Below, piece by piece: positions 60,565 through 64,000 of a stretch of DNA of 64,000 nt. The stretch is from Oscillospiraceae bacterium (GTDB lineage: Bacteria > Bacillota > Clostridia > Oscillospirales > Acutalibacteraceae), in contig SVOY01000005.1 of the NCBI GenBank assembly GCA_015066105.1, positions 1 to 64,000 on the forward strand. The letters run 5' to 3'. Each line of letters begins with the position of its first letter. Positions within the stretch are counted from its first letter, which is position 1. The notes beneath the pieces were generated by a model. It saw nothing but the letters and a program-made list of their open reading frames with translations, had not been told where the DNA came from and ran no database searches. Position numbers and translations under genes: made by a program.

Positions 60565-61872
60565 TTATTTTACTTCAACCGTATAAGCATTGCCTCTGTC
60601 TACCATTCGGAATTCATCAATCTCGCCGTCAAGCTTTTCATACATAACATAAATGTAGTTATCGCCCTCAATAAGCTTTGTTGTATCAAGCTTAACCGTA
60701 AGCTCAGTCTGTTTGCCGTGAGCTACCTCAACATCAGCATAAAAGCTTCCGTCAAAAACAGGCTGAATTTCATTGTTGACAAACAGACTCACTCTGTACT
60801 TACCCGTTGCGCCGTGCAGATTTATTATAAATTCATCGTCACTTACGGCTTTTGTTTTAATCCTTGTGCTGTGACACCTTGCGCCCCACTGCCAATAATA
60901 GCTATCCTTTATTTTCTTATATATAACAGCCGAAAGCCCTTCCACGGTATCATATTGATTATGCTTGCCGTCAGAGTCTGCATATTCATAGCTTTTGTAG
61001 ATTGTTTTATCAAGGTCACTCACTCTGAGCCCTGAATAATTTTTCGTTACCCTTGTTTCTGAAGGAGCATCCTTTTTCATAACGATTTTTATCATCGACT
61101 CAGACTGAACGGTCAACGAAGCAGGACCGCTTTTCACCTTTGAAATATCCGTCGAGCATATATCACAAAGATTATCTGCATTGTCATCATAATGCACGGG
61201 TCTTAACTGCTTATGCTCTGTTTTACACTGAGGATAATAATTAACCTCGGGGTCAAAAACCGCAACAACGGAAAGATACATTTCGTCTCCACACTTACCG
61301 ATGTTCGGTTCAAGGGTGATTTCAAAGCTTTTTTGCCTTCCTTTTTCGTTTCTGAGATAAAGCATTTCTATATTTTCTTGCTCTCCCTCAACAGTTTTTG
61401 CAGTAAAGGTCTGCCTTACGCCGTCAATATAAATCATAATGACCTTGTCCGGCCAAGTCCAGGTTTCACCCGTATCAACAGTATATCTCAGCACAAGTGG
61501 CTTTCCTGTATATTCAAGCTCTTCTTCAACAAAAAATTCTTCGTTCTCGTATGCGCCCTCAGCTTCAATATCAAGCTTTTCATAATTTTCATAGTCGGGC
61601 TCCCGTATAAACAGCCTGAAAAAGCTGTCTCCCCCAAGTGATGCCGAGGCCGTAAAAGCCAGTACAACAGCCAAAACCGCCGCAACAACTGCAACCTTTC
61701 CGAAACGTATTTTTCTTTTTGTTGCCGAATGCTTAAATTCAATCAGCTCTTCCATTTTTTCTTTGAATTCATCACTATAAGATCTTATAATATTTTCTTC
61801 CTTCGGAAGCTTTTCAATTTCTCTTTCAGCCGCTTCTTCAAACGCTTTTCTCAGCAACGGATTCCTTGCCAT
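60565..61872 (-). CDS. Anti-sigma-like membrane protein
   Basis: 435 residues. Cytoplasmic N-terminal ~60 residues (SDEFKEKMEELIEFKHSATK), one membrane helix (~63-82, VAVVAAVLAVVLAFTASAS) and a large outer part. It follows and overlaps the ECF sigma gene by 35 bases, the usual place of the anti-sigma factor. The last ~110 residues (IINLHGATGKYRVSLFVNN ... VKLDTTKLIEGDNYIYVMYE) are shared with the lipoprotein upstream in the same operon. ATG at 61872 behind AAGGAG. Confidence 0.72.
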   Translation of the reverse strand: MARNPLLRKAFEEAAEREIEKLPKEENIIRSYSDEFKEKMEELIEFKHSATKRKIRFGKVAVVAAVLAVVLAFTASASLGGDSFFRLFIREPDYENYEKLDIEAEGAYENEEFFVEEELEYTGKPLVLRYTVDTGETWTWPDKVIMIYIDGVRQTFTAKTVEGEQENIEMLYLRNEKGRQKSFEITLEPNIGKCGDEMYLSVVAVFDPEVNYYPQCKTEHKQLRPVHYDDNADNLCDICSTDISKVKSGPASLTVQSESMIKIVMKKDAPSETRVTKNYSGLRVSDLDKTIYKSYEYADSDGKHNQYDTVEGLSAVIYKKIKDSYYWQWGARCHSTRIKTKAVSDDEFIINLHGATGKYRVSLFVNNEIQPVFDGSFYADVEVAHGKQTELTVKLDTTKLIEGDNYIYVMYEKLDGEIDEFRMVDRGNAYTVEVK

Positions 61873-62395
61873 AATCTTCAATCTCCTTTGATATAATATT
61901 TATAAGCTTTTTTCTGCCTCTTGAAAGCTGCTGCTTCACAGTAGATTCTTTTCTGCACAGCAAGTCTGCCATTTCCTTTACCGTAAGCTCGTTAAGGTAA
62001 TAAAGGCTCAGCACATCACGGTATTTTTCATCAAGATTCATTATTGCGGATACAACAATATCAAAATTTTCTTTTGAGCAAATCATATCAAGCATAGACT
62101 CATCAAAAACCTCGTCAACTTCATCAACAGGCACAGCCGACTCCCTGCTTCTTTTGACAGACATATTGATTGCAGTATTTTTTGCCGCCTTTATACAGTA
62201 AGACGCCGTGCTTACGGAATCAACATCTTCAATCTTTTCTATGTGCCGTAAAATAGCAACAAAAGCTTCGTGCACGGCATCCTCGGCAACGAAGGGATCG
62301 CAGAGAATTCTGCAGGCAGAAATGTACATTCTGTTTTTATATTTCTCATAAATCAGACGAAGCTTCTGCGCTTTTTCCGATGATGCTTCTGACAT
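61838..62395 (-). CDS. ECF-type RNA polymerase sigma factor
   Basis: 185 residues. Region 2: IYEKYKNRMYISACRILCDP and FVAEDAVHEAFVAILRHIEK. Region 4: LDEKYRDVLSLYYLNELTVK and EMADLLCRKESTVKQQLSRG. Preceded by AAGGAGGG and 18 bp after the lipoprotein gene. Likely held inactive by the following membrane protein until a surface signal arrives. Confidence 0.85.
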   Translation of the reverse strand: MSEASSEKAQKLRLIYEKYKNRMYISACRILCDPFVAEDAVHEAFVAILRHIEKIEDVDSVSTASYCIKAAKNTAINMSVKRSRESAVPVDEVDEVFDESMLDMICSKENFDIVVSAIMNLDEKYRDVLSLYYLNELTVKEMADLLCRKESTVKQQLSRGRKKLINIISKEIEDYGKESVAEKSV

Positions 62396-62413
62396 AAATT
62401 GCCCTCCTTTGTT

Positions 62414-63640
62414 TTATTTCACAATATACTTCTGCGGACCCGATGAAAAAATAAGGCTGTTTTCCTGTGTGAAATCGCAGTTAAGCTCTTTGTAATATGC
62501 TTCTATGCGGTTTGCACCCTTCAGCTTTCTTGTATCAATTATAACCGGTATTTCCGCCTGCTGTTTTTCCCCTATTTTTACATCAAGATAACCTTTACCG
62601 TCAAAAGCATTAACTCTTTCTCCGTTAAGATAAAGTGACACTCTGTATGTACCCGGTTTTCCGTGAAGATTTATAATCAGTCTGCTGTCCGGCGATGCCT
62701 TTGCAGTTATTTTTGTTTTTCTTACAAAAGAACCGGACTCTTTACTTATGTAAGAACCAATATCCTCATAGATATAACAAAAAGGATAACACTCAAATAT
62801 TTCAAGATTGTTACTTTCCTCATAAACCGAATAAATTGTTCTGTTCACGGAAGAAACCTTATACAAAGAAGAATCATCGGTTATATCGGCATTTTGTGTT
62901 GAATCGGCATACATCACAAGAGGAAAATTGCCAGAAATTCCGGGTTCAAGATAAATTCCGTAGTCATCATCTTCCTGTGCGATATAGCTTGGTGAAACCA
63001 AAACCGCACATGAAAGGCTTCTTATTTCGCCCTTTTCTCCCACATTAGGCACAAAGGTCATTTTTACCGTACTGCTTTCAAGTGGCTTTAATTCAAGTCG
63101 GTGAATTTCACCTGTCTGACCGTCAATTTCTGTTTTCTGCAAAATCCCGTCCACTTCAACAAACAAACCGAATTCCCAAGCCTTTGAGGATGCGTTAAAA
63201 AGCTGACAGAACACAGTAACAGGCTTTCCGTCATAAGTAAAATACTCTATTGTTTCCGGGTCTTCTGCGGCATTCTCAATACCCTCTTCGTCAAGAGCCC
63301 ACACAAAGTAATAAGACGGATAATCGGGCAGCTTCGCCATTTCTTCAGGCAAAAGCACCTGTGCGGTTGTTTGAGTTGTTGTTGAATATGCAGTTGTTGT
63401 ATTTTCGGTTGTTAAGGTATTTGTTGTTGATGATGAGGTTATCTCCCTCTCAGAAATTGATGTCTCTGCATCTGATGTGGGTTGCGTATTTTCAGCGTTA
63501 ATCGATGTTGTCTGCTCGCTTGTTGAAGCAACAGTAGTTGATGTTGCTTCATTTTCAGGCTTTTTCGCCGTTGAACAGGCACTAAGGGCACAAAATACAA
63601 AAAGCATTGCCGACAGCATTACAAAGATTTTTCTGTTCAT
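62414..63640 (-). CDS. Lipoprotein of the ECF sigma operon
   Basis: 408 residues. Lipobox FCALSACS, then a Thr/Ser-rich linker (~25-100) and a beta-rich outer part. The C-terminal ~100 residues (IINLHGKPGTYRVSLYLNG ... IIDTRKLKGANRIEAYYKE) match those of the anti-sigma-like protein, with the same order and spacing. ATG at 63640 behind AAAGGAAT. Being first in the operon, it may take part in sensing. Confidence 0.75.
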   Translation of the reverse strand: MNRKIFVMLSAMLFVFCALSACSTAKKPENEATSTTVASTSEQTTSINAENTQPTSDAETSISEREITSSSTTNTLTTENTTTAYSTTTQTTAQVLLPEEMAKLPDYPSYYFVWALDEEGIENAAEDPETIEYFTYDGKPVTVFCQLFNASSKAWEFGLFVEVDGILQKTEIDGQTGEIHRLELKPLESSTVKMTFVPNVGEKGEIRSLSCAVLVSPSYIAQEDDDYGIYLEPGISGNFPLVMYADSTQNADITDDSSLYKVSSVNRTIYSVYEESNNLEIFECYPFCYIYEDIGSYISKESGSFVRKTKITAKASPDSRLIINLHGKPGTYRVSLYLNGERVNAFDGKGYLDVKIGEKQQAEIPVIIDTRKLKGANRIEAYYKELNCDFTQENSLIFSSGPQKYIVK

Positions 63641-63750
63641 AAAGCTTATTCCTTTCCTGTAATTTAAAAGGCCTTTCATATATATAAACAGATTGCAATA
63701 TTAAAAAGTTACAAATATTATAAATTTATTTGTTGTTTGCATAAAAAACA

Positions 63751-63770
63751 GCCGCGACTTTCGTCGCGGC
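63751..63770 (-). terminator. Terminator of the probable PEP carboxykinase gene
   Basis: GCCGCGAC / GTCGCGGC with a four-base loop, then TGTTTTTT on the minus strand. Confidence 0.75.
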
Positions 63771-63806
63771 ATTTGATTTTTGTATAATTGACCTCGCCGG
63801 TCAGGC

Positions 63807-63832
63807 GTTACTTTTCTTGCAAGAAAAGTAAC
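63807..63832. repeat. Perfect 26-base palindrome
   Basis: GTTACTTTTCTTG followed directly by its reverse complement, between the last gene and its terminator. No loop, so it is more likely a repeat unit or protein site than a terminator. Confidence 0.5.
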
Positions 63833-63851
63833 CAAAAGAACCCTGATTTCC

Positions 63852-64000
63852 TTATTCAGCTGTGTTAGCCTTGAGAGTTTCAAGCTCTGCACGAAGCTCC
63901 TTGGGAAGCTTGTCGCCGAACTTTGCATAGAACTCCTCAATGCCCTTTGCATCCTCAGCCCAGAGAGCCTTGTCAACGTCAAGAATCTTCTTAAGGCTTT
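63852..64000 (-). CDS. C-terminal end of a probable GTP-type PEP carboxykinase (partial)
   Basis: The last 48 codons of a gene running off the right edge. The peptide (LDVDKALWAEDAKGIEEFYA, then KFGDKLPKELRAELETLK) is similar to the end of GTP-dependent phosphoenolpyruvate carboxykinases. The catalytic part is outside the window, so the call rests on this tail only. Confidence 0.55.
   Translation of the reverse strand, partial: SLKKILDVDKALWAEDAKGIEEFYAKFGDKLPKELRAELETLKANTAE

Overview
The window looks like the chromosome of an anaerobic, low-to-mid-GC Gram-positive bacterium of the class Clostridia, probably a gut Oscillospiraceae/Ruminococcaceae relative. This rests on the strong GGAGG-type ribosome binding sites, the -35/-10 promoters with 17-bp spacers, the protein families (GPH-type sugar transporter, DivIVA-like protein, ECF sigma/anti-sigma pair, GTP-type PEP carboxykinase end, 2-hydroxyacyl-CoA dehydratase family) and the compact minus-strand operons. 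The species cannot be named from the sequence.

Layout. (1) About 0.2-19.6 kb: a carbohydrate-use locus, almost all on the minus strand. It holds rhaB-rhaA-rhaD for L-rhamnose breakdown, glycoside hydrolases (GH37-like, GH106-like, GH13, GH31, GH43), one sugar transporter and three phosphoesterases, with a divergent AraC-type regulator. (2) 19.7-21.0 kb: an IS3-family element. (3) 21.1-26.8 kb: an eight-gene operon joining two 2-hydroxyacyl-CoA dehydratase-family subunits and a frameshifted activase to CooC-, CooT- and possibly acetyl-CoA-synthase-like genes. This suggests an ATP-driven, nickel-linked reductive system. (4) 27.2-31.9 kb: a TetR regulator followed by three exported proteins that share one C-terminal tail. 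The first carries a domain about 84% identical to eukaryotic ubiquitin and is the most striking item in the window. (5) 32.2-32.8 kb: tRNA-Val, -Asp, -Gly and -Cys, with a 48-codon peptide gene upstream. (6) 32.9-42.2 kb: a complete shikimate-phenylalanine-tyrosine operon of nine genes, including an AroE-AroK fusion. (7) 42.3-64 kb: mostly housekeeping genes (GtrA/GT2, Der, DUF512 protein, L32, YceD, a very large FN3 cell-wall protein, DivIVA-like, CCA transferase, ProX-like deacylase, FkbM methyltransferase, PpiC foldase), a possibly SOS-controlled regulator, an ECF sigma operon and the 3' end of a probable PEP carboxykinase.

A repeat made of tRNA-Cys 3'-end-like sequence plus terminator hairpins occurs near positions 120-210, 19,560-19,700 (partial), 26,950-27,195 and 31,985-32,240, the last abutting the true tRNA-Cys. 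Everything left of the tRNA cluster looks more AT-rich than the aro region. I infer that parts of 0.2-32.2 kb arrived as one or more islands next to tRNA-Cys, but this is not proven.
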